A stretch of 64,000 nucleotides of DNA from Nilaparvata lugens. Its lineage: Eukaryota; Arthropoda; Insecta; Hemiptera; Delphacidae. The position numbers and the translations under genes are program-made. Each line of letters opens with the position of its first letter. The first letter of the stretch is position 1. A model generated the notes under the pieces. That model did not search any database, had not been told where the DNA came from, and saw nothing but the letters and a program-made list of their open reading frames with translations. The DNA lies in contig NW_024090276.1 in NCBI RefSeq assembly GCF_014356525.2, positions 1-64,000 of the forward strand. Direction: 5' to 3'. This document shows positions 32,816 to 44,808 of this stretch, one piece after another.

Positions 32816-35539
32816 TTAAACGTTGTTTAGAACAGGAAATTCAGTAAATAATTCAATTGTTGGGTAGTGCTGTTCCTTTTTCAAAACTGTTTCAACTATT
32901 TGTCTTTGCGACAACGCAAGCGGCTCCAAGAGAGTAGTGTGCAGACCCCCCCAGACAAGAATGCCATACTGGATGATTGACTGGACGTAAGCAAAGTATA
33001 CAGTCTCACAGTGCGCCTCACTCAAAACATGGCCTAGCTGGGAGAATGCATACAATAACCTTATAAGTCTCTGCTTCACAAACTGGATATGCGGACCCCA
33101 ACTCAAACCACTATCAACTATAATACCTAAGTACTTGTACTTATTTACTCTTTCTAGTTTTGAGCAATTACAGACAGTTGATGTTGGATCTCTGCACGAA
33201 TGAAGTATTAAGTCTCTTGGCTCTGGATCTTGCTGGTTACGGGTTGTGATGGGCATGTATTTGGTCTTATCTATATTATTGGTTAAGGACTTATGGTCAA
33301 ACCAGCTCTTTATTCTGGCCAAATCAGAAGTAGCATTCTTGAATACATTGTCCCACTGTTTTCCTGATGATACTACAGCTGTATCATCAGCAAATAGAAA
33401 GATTTCATTATTAATGTCAAGCAATGGGAGATTGTTAATATAGATTAGGAAGAGAATTGGCCCAAGGGTACTTCCCTGCACAACACCGTAATCAACCTTT
33501 TCCAAACCACTTCCACTGTCATTGATCTGGACATATTGTGTCCTGTTCTGTAAGAAGCTCTTAAACCATTGTAGAGCAGTCTGCTTGATCCCAACCATTT
33601 CAAGTTTGAACAATAGCTTCTCCCTATCAACAGAATCAAAGGCTTTAGCAAGATCAAGATAAGTTATCATTAATTTGCTTCTTATTTTTACTTTATCAGC
33701 TATATATTTTGATAGGTCGAATAAAGCATCAGAAGAGTTCTTAGATTTTTGGAAACCATACTGTGATGTGGATAGAATATTATTTTGGTCCAAGTACTGC
33801 ATTAACTGGGTCTTTACACATGTTTCAAGAATCTTAGAAGTAATAGGCAGAAGAGAAATGGGACGGTAGTTGGTGTAATCGTTTTTTGAACCTGTCTTAT
33901 AGATGGGTATTACCTTTGAGATTTTGAGCATGTCCGGAAATATACCTGTCTGAATACTTGGATTAATTAGGTGAAGAATAGGATCAATTAGGGTTTGAAT
34001 ATTGTCCTTGATTACTCTTGCTGGAATACGACCATGGCCTGGGGCGCTATTACCTCTCATGCTACCGATCACCTGCATGAGATCTTCTCGCGTGACAAGT
34101 CGAAACTTGAACACAGAACCAACAGCATGATCGGAATCGTTTATTTCTGGCTCGCCAAGGGGAGTTAAAGAATCAGCCAAGCGCTTTCCCACAGAGAACT
34201 CATTGAAATTATTGCTAACCTCGGTTGCAGTGATCCGAGCAGGAGCCCGACCATCCCGCGCGAACACATTGACAGGAAATGCATGCACCCTGGCAGGTCT
34301 TCCCGAGACCTCATTCACAGTTGACCAGAATTTCTTAGGATTATTTGAGACTTCAGTTATTTTATTCTTATAGTAATTATATTTTGTTTGTTTAATAAGA
34401 CAGTGTAGCCTATTTCTGTATTGAATAAATTCATTTTTTAGAGTTGCATCAAAAGGTTGTCTATTTAATCTTTTTTTCAAGTTATCCCGGTGCCTGATTG
34501 ATTGAACTAAACCCAAGCTAATCCAGGGCTTCAATTTACTATTTTTTGCTGTCACTTTAATCAGTTTTGTGTTCACTTCTATTGTTTTCTGGAGTGTATC
34601 TGTGAAGAGACGAGTTGCCACACTCATGTCCCCTTCATCAAGGATAGAGCTCCAATTTTGTGAAGAAATATCATTATTAATACCATGCCAGTCAATCTTG
34701 GAAAAATATTCGTTGTTATTTTGTAAAAATATTTTTGTAGAATTTTTTGCTAGATTCATGCATATGGCATAGTGGTCAGTCACAGAGGTTTGGACTACAG
34801 TGGTTGAAACATCAAATGAGTGAGGAAGTTTAACAAAATAATGGTCGATGCAAGTTCCACTAACTGGCCTGGTAATTTTATCTATAAAGGCCATTAATCC
34901 TGCATCGTTCAGTACATCAATGTATTGCTTCTCTATAGATCCTGTAGCAACATTAAGAATGTCACAGTTAATATCCCCTGCTAGAATTTGAATTTTCCTA
35001 TTGCTTCCTGATGTGGATCTGAAATGGGTGTCAAGAGCATTCAAAAAATGATATATATTGGAGTTTGGGCTTCTATAAACTGCAAGAAGTTCACAGGGAG
35101 ACCCCTCCCAGTCGAATTCAATTGATAGACAGGTGGCCACACCACCCAGCTGAAGCTCCCTGCAAGACACTGAAAGCTTATTATTTATGTACACTACAAC
35201 ACCATCGCATTGATTCAGACTTTTGTAGGATCTAAAGAGCCTATACCCCTCAATATCCAGCAGGTCACTATCGTCATTCAGCCATGCCTCGGTCAAAATA
35301 ATACAGCCAAAACGATGCTTCAGACTCTCTAAAACTATTAAAAATTCATCTATGTTTTTTTTGTAACTTCTTATGTTCATGTGAATTACTGAGAAATCCG
35401 TCTTGTCCCTATTTCCGGAAGAAGTTAAAATAGGAAATTTTAAAGAAAAATCATTAATATCCATGCACTCAGTGCACTCAATTGGTGAAGCATCAATTGG
35501 CTCCATCAGATCACTCATTGTTCTATACTGTAAATACAA
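32816..35539 (-). CDS. LINE ORF2: endonuclease and reverse transcriptase, intact frame
   Basis: A leftward frame of 907 codons; the first ATG of good context is MSDLMEP a few codons in. N-terminal endonuclease: SVIHMNIRSYKKN, ILTEAWLND, LAGDINCDIL and SVTDHYAICM. Reverse transcriptase from about residue 480: IPIYKTGSKNDYTNYRPIS, YLDLAKAFDSVD, VVQGSTLGPILFLIYINNLP and catalytic FADDTAVV. The end (FPVLNNV) falls about where such proteins end. Frame and catalytic residues look complete, so this could encode active enzyme. Confidence 0.9.
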   Translation of the reverse strand: MYLQYRTMSDLMEPIDASPIECTECMDINDFSLKFPILTSSGNRDKTDFSVIHMNIRSYKKNIDEFLIVLESLKHRFGCIILTEAWLNDDSDLLDIEGYRLFRSYKSLNQCDGVVVYINNKLSVSCRELQLGGVATCLSIEFDWEGSPCELLAVYRSPNSNIYHFLNALDTHFRSTSGSNRKIQILAGDINCDILNVATGSIEKQYIDVLNDAGLMAFIDKITRPVSGTCIDHYFVKLPHSFDVSTTVVQTSVTDHYAICMNLAKNSTKIFLQNNNEYFSKIDWHGINNDISSQNWSSILDEGDMSVATRLFTDTLQKTIEVNTKLIKVTAKNSKLKPWISLGLVQSIRHRDNLKKRLNRQPFDATLKNEFIQYRNRLHCLIKQTKYNYYKNKITEVSNNPKKFWSTVNEVSGRPARVHAFPVNVFARDGRAPARITATEVSNNFNEFSVGKRLADSLTPLGEPEINDSDHAVGSVFKFRLVTREDLMQVIGSMRGNSAPGHGRIPARVIKDNIQTLIDPILHLINPSIQTGIFPDMLKISKVIPIYKTGSKNDYTNYRPISLLPITSKILETCVKTQLMQYLDQNNILSTSQYGFQKSKNSSDALFDLSKYIADKVKIRSKLMITYLDLAKAFDSVDREKLLFKLEMVGIKQTALQWFKSFLQNRTQYVQINDSGSGLEKVDYGVVQGSTLGPILFLIYINNLPLLDINNEIFLFADDTAVVSSGKQWDNVFKNATSDLARIKSWFDHKSLTNNIDKTKYMPITTRNQQDPEPRDLILHSCRDPTSTVCNCSKLERVNKYKYLGIIVDSGLSWGPHIQFVKQRLIRLLYAFSQLGHVLSEAHCETVYFAYVQSIIQYGILVWGGLHTTLLEPLALSQRQIVETVLKKEQHYPTIELFTEFPVLNNV

Positions 35540-37381
35540 TGAGACAAGCCATGCCGCCTGCCAGGCACAAAAGAATACAAGTACCGTAAATAAATAATAA
35601 ACAAAACTAAATCAAAAATTGGAAAAATACGTTTAGCGGGAAACAAATTCATGCTTAATTCTAATTGATAAATATACCCAGTCACGATCATCTCAATGAC
35701 TAGCCAAACTAGAAAATGAATTAGAAGCCTGAATAAATGTATATCATATCATTTCCCTAATTATATTTTAATTTACGATTCTGTGGACCATTTTCATCTT
35801 TGTGAAATAAGAAATTAGATTTTAATTATTACTATTAGTGGCCCATGACTGTTCACATTACTCTATACTACTATACTACTATTACACATATATACACATT
35901 ACTATAAATCAAGAGAACAAGGTTTTTTATGTGTTAGTTTATTCAATAAGTGAATTCTGTTTCATAATCATTATGTCAATTATTAGTTGGTCTGAAAACG
36001 ATGTCTGTGCATACAGTGGGAACTGAATATTCTGTTGAGAAAGAAGATCCTAATAAGAAAAGACAATCTAGACTATTCAGTAATGTATAGACATGACACA
36101 GCCAATGATGTGTAATCTAATATCTAAATTATAGCCTATCTTTATGTAATCTAATTATATCTAAATAATCTATTCATATCTTAAGTACTAGCCTATCTTT
36201 ATAATTATATCTTATATTATAAAGATTTAATTCTTAATGTATGAAAGAATACATAAAGAATAGAGCTAATTATGTAAATTGAAAATCTAGAATTTAAAAA
36301 AGTATAAATATAGGTATTGATATGAAAGAACTAGCAAGATAGTAGAAGTACTTATTCTACTATGAATTGAATAGCAAGGTTTACACCACTTACTGAGGTC
36401 TAAATGATACGAGTACTGTAATTATAATAGTACCGTTTTCATTTGAAAATTTAATATATGTAGTTTATAGTAATAACTATCTATCAATTAAATTTATTAC
36501 AGAATTTAAATGTATAGTGGAGTAAAAGAATATCTACTGAACTATTGATTTGGAATATTGAATGAATGTAGGTATAGAGAGACAATGGGATGGAAGTGTA
36601 ACTAGGCTACTGTAATCTTATCACCGATTATTATTATATTATTATTGTTTTCTTCAAACTGTACCAGTATCATGCCCTTCTGTTGTTTTCGAGTAAATAA
36701 TTCGACTGTGATCTTGCAGACTGCTTCAATCTCAAACACCTAGATGATCAAGATCTATGATAATACTAAGAACTGCTATGCACTGTCAATGGGGCTTGGT
36801 TCAACTTATAATTTCAGGTGCAGTAGCTACAAACAGTGTACACAGAAGACTAATAATAATTTATGAAACACAAATTATTCTGTATATTTAGATAAATTGA
36901 ATTAAAATGAAATAGTATTATTCCCTGTTAACCCTCTATTTTGGTAAGTAACAAGCAATATCTGAGATAAAATCAAGAAATTCAATGTTGTGCACTGTCA
37001 AAAATAATACTTTGTCCAAGTTAAAATTTAAGGTGCAGCAACTACAAACAGTGTAGGATACTCTGAATGCTAATAATATTCAAGAAACACTAATTATTCA
37101 GTATATTTGAGTAGATTGAATTGAAATGAAGTAGCATTATTCTTAATTTCTCTATTTTGGGAAGTAACAGGCGATATTATTAGATTATATGGATTTATTT
37201 TTAGAGATAGGCAAAAAGCAGGCGCTTGCACAAATGTTGCCTTAAAAAAGGGAATCAATAAAACAATTCTATATAATAAAAAAATTTTGAAAAATGAATA
37301 AAAAATAAAAATAATAGTGCTCTGACTGGTTTCCTAATTTACCAGAATTTGGATGAGAAACAACAAGTTGTGATTGGGTGT

Positions 37382-38178
37382 TCACTGAACCTCATCCTCG
37401 GAGATAGGCTTGCTATTTTCTCTGTGTAACTCAGCAATTTGCTCCAAATCACGGATCAGGAATGCTCGATGATCGGCGGCAGCCTTTACCATGACTTTGC
37501 AGTCCCTGGTCCACACTAAAATTAGTTTCTTTTCCTTCAAAAGTTGCCTTGCCGCATTGAATAGAGAGTGTGTCACGGGAGTGAGATGTTTGCTCAGGTA
37601 GACTGGGGTATTAGGGAAATTGGTATTAAGTTCACTAGCTGAAAGCCTACCTTTAAGTCGCCTGGCGGTCAACCAGCTTGATTTTGTGAAGCGTGAGGTG
37701 AAGTTAACCACTATTGACGGTGGCATATTGGCGTCTCTATTCCTATTTGGTAGTCTGTGAGCCGCAGATATGTCCCACTCGTTAAAGCTAACGTTTATGG
37801 CTCTGGCGACTGCATCCAACACGGTGAACATATTCTCCCCCTTCGTTAGGGGTACACCTGACACTAGGATGTTGTTTTTGTGTGTATGTTGCTGCAAGTC
37901 ACTTATTTCACCTCTCACTTTGTCTAATTCCTTTCTAAGTTTAGAGTTATCCTGATGCAAGAGTTCGACGGATTGACACACACTATCACACTTGCTTGTA
38001 ACTGCCGCAAACTGTTCTTTAATGAATGAAATTTCCTGATTTGTTTTTCTATGTCTTCTTGCACTTGTTTGAGTTTCTGTACATTAGTATCCCACCTATT
38101 GTTGTTAGCGTCCCAATTAATTTTGTTCTCGTTCCTGAAATCGGCTATGGCACTGAGAATAGAATTATTGTCGCTCAT
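37382..38178 (-). pseudogene. LINE ORF1, frameshifted
   Basis: Leftward. 38178-37924 opens with MSDNNSILSAIADFRNENK and a coiled-coil pattern. 37981-37382 continues in another frame with a further coiled coil (LLHQDNSKLRKELDKVRGEI) and an RRM-like module (THKNNILVSGVPLT, ISAAHRLPNRN). The 58-base overlap of the two frames locates an indel near 37950-37980. It is the RNA-chaperone protein of the LINE. Confidence 0.82.
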
Positions 38179-38328
38179 TATGGAATTAATTAATTCTCAT
38201 AATTAAAATAAACTACAGGATTCAAATTTAGGTTAAAGAATAACTTGGCAGACGGCTGGCGTTAACTTGTTAATGAACTTTGTTTCTAAGGAGCGATAAC
38301 AAGTGATCCGAACTCATCAAACATTAAC

Positions 38329-39521
38329 GATCATGAACATTATGTATTTCACTACCGCACCCTGAAACAGGCAGTACAGCATGGGTTGAAGATTAAAAAG
38401 GCTCATCGAGGTGTGCGGTTTAAGCAGAAAAACTTTCTAGCATCATACATCATGATTAATACAAAGCTAAGACAGCAGTCAAAGGATAAGTTTGAAAAGA
38501 ACTTTTTCAAACTCATGAACAATGCCGTGTTTGGTAAAACAATGGAGAATGTGCAAAAAAGAATGAGCATGGAGCTAGTGAATGATGAGAAGTGTTTGAA
38601 GAAACTGATTGCTCGACCAGTGTACAAGGATCGTATCATATTTGGAGAGAATATTTGTGCTGTTACGATGCATAAAGAGAAAGTGGAGCTCAACAAGCCA
38701 ATCTATATAGGGTTATCAGTGCTTGACATCAGCAAAACCCTCATGTACAAATTCCATTATGACATCATGAAGCCCATCTATAAGGACCGTCTTCAACTCT
38801 TATATCAAGATACTGATAGCTTGTTCTACCTTGTCAAGACAAAGATATCATCAACAATCAACAGCTTAAACATACCTTTGACACTTCAGAGTACCCTGCA
38901 GACCACCCATGCTACTCAGATGCAAACAAAATGGTGCTTGGCAAGTTTAAAGACGAATATGCTGGCTGAGCGCCACTTGAGTATGTAGACCTACAATCAA
39001 AGCTGTATGCCTGTAGGTGTTACAATAGTGATCCAAATCAGTTGACAGGTGAATTGATAAAAAAAAGCTAAAGGAGTACGGAGACCAATACTTGGGCATA
39101 CCAGTGAAAAATGCATCCAGATGCTGAACGTTACATAGTCTTCCAAGACTATCTAGATTGTCCATATGGTGATGAGGATATCTATAGAGAACAAGTGATG
39201 TTTGGCACTAGGAAACATCAGATCATGACTCAAGTCATGAGAAAGAAGGCACTGAGCAAAGCTGATGAGAAGAGGTATATTCTAGATGATGGAATTACAA
39301 CTCTTGCACATGGACATTACAAGATCCCCACTCCAGCACACAGCGATGAGGAGAAGGATGAGGAGGCAGAGGAGGAGGATGAGTAGGAGGAGGAGGAGGA
39401 TAAGTCACACAGCAGCAGTGTTACACCATGGACAGATGAAGAAATGAATATATCTGACAATGATGATGATGATAACTCATACCCTTCCACAGCAAAACGC
39501 CCGCGCACCCCATCATCATAA
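38329..39521 (+). pseudogene. polB: DNA polymerase B, C-terminal part
   Basis: Third segment. After GATCA the frame runs to 38988 with polymerase motif B (KLMNNAVFGKTMENVQKR) and motif C (YQDTDSLFYLV), whose Asp pair holds the catalytic metals. A frameshift near 38850 moves the rest to other frames, seen again at 39111-39386. The tail is acidic (Glu/Asp run), with a TAG at 39384-39386 inside it; the same frame then reaches a TAA at 39519-39521 after a basic KRPRTP stretch that could be a nuclear localisation signal. Two LINEs, two nonsense codons before this segment and these lesions make the gene dead. Confidence 0.85.
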
Positions 39522-40589
39522 GATCAGCTCATTGATAAAATCAACAAAGATGGCTCAGCATCTCAGTATAGCATACTGAAAAAATTGCTTGATAAGTGAC
39601 ATCATACCTCATGCCAGGAAGTGTCAACAAATCCACTGCACATATGATCTGCGCAACTGTCTCCACGCATCATTCACATCGCTGGATTTCCTTGAAGCAG
39701 TTATTACAAAGTCAGTCGAGGTGTGCTCATCCTACTGTCAACATGGGCTGTCAACAACATCTACATCCAGTACTTCAATCAGCAATGATGCCAGCAGACC
39801 CTGAATCACCATGTTCTTGCAGTGATTGCATTTTTATCATGAGTGCAAGGTGGAGTGTTGAGCCACTATTCAACATTGGAGAAGGATATCATGATCCTTT
39901 TGGAACTTTCGAGGATTTTGCTGATGTGATTTCTTCAACGTTCCCAACAGCTACACTTCATCCTTGTCACAATAGACAGATGATGATTCTGAACTTTCCT
40001 TATAGCTGTGCATTTTGTGAAATGTGTACTAATCTGGGACCATTATGTGACTATGTGCTGTTAAACCTTGATGATTGAGATGTTATTTATATATGTCTGA
40101 TAATATTCTCTGTTTCCAATGTTCACTAGAGTATGACTACAATATAATTGTCTCAAATCAACTGTCTCTTATTGCTCAAACCTCTGAATCATGTAGAAGT
40201 AAGAGTACAAGGCATGATACATCTCACATCCTGCACTATCAAAAATTGGCATCAACTCCTATAGTAAATTTCTCTTGGAAACATGTATGGAGAGTCATAT
40301 AGTGCAGGGTGTGAGAAGCATCTTGAGACTAGTGCTTGGTTTAAGCTGTTTCTTATATATACTGTAAAAGTATAAGGTGTGAGATGAAGCTAGATGCATA
40401 ACGTCTTGAAGTAGCAGAAAAATGTATTTTTTGCCTGGAAGAGCTTCATCTTACACCCTACACTATCAAAGTGTAGAGGTTATGAAAAGAAAAAGTTGTA
40501 ATCTCTATCCTCTTCCACAGGATATGGAGAATGTTTGGATTAGCATAATAGACTATTCAAAGTTGATGACATAGATTTTATCAGTCAGT
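39522..40589 (+). CDS. Interval with a hypothetical Cys-rich ORF
   Basis: Between polB and integrase. A frame at 39596-40078 (160 codons) ends in protein-like, Cys-rich sequence (CEMCTNLGPLC and CSDCIFI), while its first third seems better read in the overlapping frame 39589-39804 (KCQQIHCTYDLRNCLH), suggesting one frameshift within a small Cys-rich protein. No family recognised. From 40079 to 40589 there is no frame, but an imperfect duplication of a phrase around GTGTGAGATGAAGC/CTTCATCTTACACC is visible. Confidence 0.35.
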
Positions 40590-41154
40590 ATGGATAAGAC
40601 TGTGATAGTGAGAGAGCTGCACAAGCAGGCTCGTAGGAGGTTTCCTACACGAATGGTTACTGTGAAAGGTCTTGATGATCTTTATCAGGCTGATCTTGTA
40701 GAGATGCTACCATATGCAAGACAGAACAAAGGCTATAGATATATTATTACAATAATCAATTGTCTTGATAAGTTTGCTTTTGCTATACCAATAAAAAAAT
40801 AAGTCGGCCGATGAAGTGGTTAAGGCAATGCAACCTATATTTGAACAGAATCCAATGAAGAATTTGCTAACTGATGACGGAAAGGAATGGTTTAATAGTA
40901 AGTTTCAACAACTTGTGCAAAAGTATGGCATCAATCATTATTCAACTTTTTCTGATAAGAAAGCATCTATAGTTGAACGTTTCAATAGATCACTTAAACA
41001 TCTTATGTGGACAAAGTTTACTGAACAAGGAACCTATTTGTGGACAGGCATCCTAACCTCACTCTTGAAAGAGTACAATGAACGGGTCTATCAAACAACA
41101 GGTATGCAGCCAGTTGACATTAAGAGCAATGTTATAATTCGGAAAAAGGGCTGA
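40590..41154 (+). pseudogene. Retrovirus-like integrase, catalytic core
   Basis: Integrase of the Maverick/adintovirus type, which inserts the linear genome and makes the 6-bp duplication. 40590-40802 carries the first catalytic Asp (LYQADLVEM). A frameshift in an A-run at 40794-40801 shifts to 40816-41154, which carries the second Asp (LLTDDGKEWF) and the Glu (KASIVERFNRSLK). So D, D and E are all present. The core ends near 41150, where foreign DNA starts; the C-terminal domain resumes at 44809. Confidence 0.85.
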
Positions 41155-41156
41155 AA

Positions 41157-41476
41157 CAGGCACTTCGTTCTAGCGTGTTTCGGACGCTATTTTCCAACCG
41201 ATAATCATGAAAATGGTACCAAATTGTTCAGAAAGATTTGGACATCTGGTGCCGTACCGCCAAATTCCAATTTTCCAACTATAAAATGACTTCAAAATTC
41301 GATGAACTTGGAGAAAATTTGGCAAAGTTTGACGTTCAATAGGAAAAAATTGATAAGTGATATCAAAATTTGGCGGTATGGCGCCAGATGTCCAAATCTT
41401 TCTGAACAATTTGGTACCATTTTCATGATTATCGGTTGGAAAATAGCGTCCGAAACACGCTAGAACGAAGTACCTG
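41157..41476. mobile_element. Foldback (MITE-like) element, 320 bp
   Basis: Inverted arms of about 115 bp: CAGGCACTTCGTTCTAGCGT at the left and its near-complement ending GAACGAAGTACCTG at the right, with only about 80 bases between. No ORF. CAGG...CCTG ends suggest hAT-type mobilisation, but I see no clean 8-bp duplication. Confidence 0.7.
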
Positions 41477-44400
41477 CAAAGAACTCGCAATCGAGAAAGC
41501 TTCAATTCCCTACTAGCCTTTCGAAAAAGTGTGGTCGAACTCACTAACACAGTCCCAACTGCTATGATTATACAGTACACACACTCACACCGGAAAACTG
41601 GTTTTCGGTTGTCGAAACAATTGATTGATTTTGTTCAATGAGATATTGCCCGTCTTCTTGTCTGCGCTATTGTGTTTTATGTTATATACTATATTCATAA
41701 ATAATATGCTCTATTATTCTATATGTTTATACAGTAGTTTGACATTTATATTATTATTTATTCCCATTTCATTTCAATATCACATGAAATCTGTACTATA
41801 TTCTATTTGTACAGCTATTTTGGAGACATGGTTCATTCTTCTCTCATCAAATTCTTTATTATCCATGTTGGGCCATGCATGGCAATTCAAATTCAACCCA
41901 AGAACTTTACATGATACTACCGGGGAAAAATTTAGTTTTGGAGAGATCAAGTTTTACATGTTTTTTTCTTATACTGTAATTAGAAAACAACCAATCATTC
42001 CTAAATTCTCGAGAAAAAGTAAGTTATTGGATAATATGAATGAATAATAGTTCATGCTTCAACGAAAATTTCTGCAATAAAAAAAATAATTTTAGTATAC
42101 TGCAAGATTTCCAAGATAAGCCAATTCTCTCTTCACTTTTTTTCATTTACATTTACTTTCTTTGAAGTAGTAATAGGGTACAAGTATTCAATTGGAAGAA
42201 AGGTGAAATGCAAAAACTAATGTACAGTATGACACTGTACATTGTCATTGTCCAGGAGTGGTAACGTTGGGGTGGGGGGGAGATTGCGCAGACTGCGTCC
42301 TTGTCATTGTAGTGAGGGGGGTTTCCAATAGGGTCAATATTGTAACGACTGATGATCTTCTACTTTGGAATGTTTTCTGAATCGTGCAGAATCACAAATA
42401 CTTTGCTTCTGAATAAAATTATGCTTATACGAATAATATTTTTTTTTGGGTTTAGGCGCCTGCTGGCGCCTGCGTGGTAGATTCTATTAAATTCATAATT
42501 GACCAGAAATGAATTTGATTGTTTATAAAATAGAAAAATAGACAGTTATCAACTGTCCATTGTTCAGTTGTTTACAGGCCATTGTACATGGTGATCTGCA
42601 CTTGTTTTAGTGAATCAGGAATTAGGTACTTCTCGTAATATTTGCTACCGTATATCAGCCCAGTTCTGAATCATGCTAATACAGTCACAAGTACTTTGCT
42701 TCTGAATAAAACTATGCTTATGAATCATTGTAGCGTTATAATATTTAGCGTTGTATGATTCGAATTTTTGTGCCCTGTTAATTATTTATTTATTTATTAG
42801 ATTACCACAAATCTTGTGCATGTGTTCGTTTGTTCGCATCAAAACATGTCAACTTGTTGATTGCATACCGGAAAAATGGGAATGATTTAGATTTCCAAGT
42901 TTTGCACATAGATTCTAAAAATATCAATCTCGTGCACCTGGAAGCCCAAATTTTAATTTTCTTTTGAGATTTTTCAGAATTAATGTTTAAATTTCATTAA
43001 TGGTACATTCGATTTCATTAAAAAATCATCAAATCATATATGGTCGAAATTAAAAAAGGTACATCTGTTTCTATATTGCTTTCTACCTGAAAAACATATT
43101 TTGAAACTTCGTTTTCCTGATGCAATGTTTAGGCCTACACGTGGCATGGATTATTAAATTTTCAGCTAGAACAATTCTTGAGACAAATGCTGAATAAACG
43201 TCTACAGTTTCATCAATGCTGTATCGGCAATATGAAAACACATGCAGGTTTTTCAATGAAGGTGTTGTTATTTAGATAAAGAAATTATATTCTTCCAGTT
43301 TTATTTAATTAAAATTTCAAAATTATTCGAGCCCTGATAGAATGACTGACTCACTGTACATAGGCCTATTTTGAATTCTTCTAGATTTCATTACGTCAAG
43401 TTTTAAGAAAGATCCTTGCGAAGCACGGGTTACCTGCTAGTAATTAATATGTTGTATCTCTTTAAATAGCTGAGATATAGGCCTTGCTCAAGCCTGATAG
43501 AGCATTTTCTTCCAAACCCCAAGTTGACAAATATTGATAAGTACATATATCTCAACACTCTTCTACCGGTTTGTATTATAATCCAATTATCAAAAGATGG
43601 CAAAATTTGATAAGTGTATGTACTGGTAGGCTATTATAAAATCTGAAAATCAATAACCTCTATTGAGAACTACATAACCCATACAACTTTGCAAACAGTT
43701 CAAGTTTGTTTAACTTGATCAATACTTGTAAATAATATTAATTAATTGTTGAAAAATATATTCAAATTTCTAAATAATCGATTTTTAAGATATTTCCTAT
43801 ACTGTTACATTGTGATTTGAAACATTTGGCAGATGGCAAAACATGATATCTCTGACATCACTAGCAAAAATCCTCAATTGAATAAATTCAATCCTCAATT
43901 TAAATAAATGTTTTATTCCTTGATATTTTATATTCAAATAGTCAATGATCAGCTGATTATATTAGTGTAAAATGGGTAAGAAAAAATATGATGGATAATT
44001 TTTGCAGCTATGCCAAACTTTCAAATTGCTCTCCTGAAAAGTTTACAAATCAGCTTGTGTCATCTACCCACAGAACTGTTTCGAAGAGGTACTCTCTCTA
44101 GATTATAGTTCTATATTAACATATGGTATGGACATTTCAATTATAATTTTAAGATATTGGAATAAGAAGAATATACATGCTAAAATTCGAACTTTAAACC
44201 CTTAAAAACCACCCTTAGAGTTAAAATAACGCCAATAGATTTCTTAGTGAGCCTCTAAAGGGCCAACTGAACATACCTACCAAATTTGAACGTTTTTGGT
44301 CCGGTAGATTTTTAGTTCTGCGAGTGAGTGAGTGAGTGAGTAAGTCAGTCAGTGAGTGCCATTTCGCTTTTATATATATGGATAGTGCACTCATATATTA

Positions 44401-44808
44401 ATGAACTTGTATGTAGATTTAGAAGAATTAGTCAAATGAAGTGTTCTTTGATAACACTGTTGAAGCAATAGAATACAATCAATCTATAGCCAGGCTACTT
44501 AAAAGCAGATCAGTCATGTTAGAACAGCCGCAGAATGAGTAGACAATGCAGTGTATAATAATAATGGACTTTTCTAGGAAGAGAAGACTGATGTGAAAGT
44601 GAGTGCACGTGTCAATTGTGATAGTGGTGCTACTGAATGAACTTCTTTCTCTAGAAAGAGAAGACTGATGTGTGAGAGAGCGCATCGATTGAGAGAGAGT
44701 AGAGCTATGAAGACTGATGTTTGTGGGCCAGCATGCTTTTTCACTCCGCTCTCCATCTCATCTGTTAAATTCACCTAGTACTACACTTTTTGAACAGCCT
44801 TCCTAGAC
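41477..44808. other. Foreign DNA splitting the integrase, mostly unassigned
   Basis: AT-rich. A 140-codon rightward frame (41625-42047) begins with hydrophobic segments that could be two or three membrane spans and ends in ordinary sequence (FNPRTLHDTTGEKF). I recognise no family and rate it weak. A direct repeat with ACTTTGCTTCTGAATAAAA occurs at about 42400 and 42700. Near 44560-44730 an 85-base segment containing GAAGAGAAGACTGATGTG is repeated twice, with a third partial copy. A Helitron-like end lies at 43414-43441. AGTGAGTGAGTGAG microsatellite sequence is at 44321-44342. Confidence 0.45.
43414..43441 (+). mobile_element. Helitron-like 3' terminus
   Basis: A short hairpin (CCTTGCGAAGCACGG) is followed 9 bases later by CTAGT. 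A hairpin plus CTRRT is the 3' signature of Helitrons. A similar terminus in reverse is at 56861-56889. The 5' end was not identified. Confidence 0.4.

Larger units (their letters stand above)
31984..38328 (-). mobile_element. LINE-2 of this window: CR1/Jockey-type retrotransposon in polB
   Basis: Reverse-strand non-LTR element of about 6.3 kb. The 3' end has a (TTTGA)n tail (31984-32002 as TCAAATCAAAT) and the 5' end is at about 38328. The target duplication is GATCA (31979-31983 and 38329-38333). ORF1 lies at 38178-37382 and ORF2 at 35539-32816, with an AT-rich 1.84-kb spacer between them (35540-37381) in which I see no gene. ORF2 is a single long frame, so this insertion looks younger than LINE-1. 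Confidence 0.88.

Noticed and set aside
40590..41154. Integrase taken as part of a retrovirus or LTR retrotransposon
   Set aside because: No reverse transcriptase, LTR or primer site surrounds it; neighbours are polymerase B and packaging ATPase within defined TIRs.
41625..42047. 140-codon frame as a host membrane receptor exon
   Set aside because: Only the hydrophobic AT-rich composition supports this; no family motif and no flanking exon could be identified.
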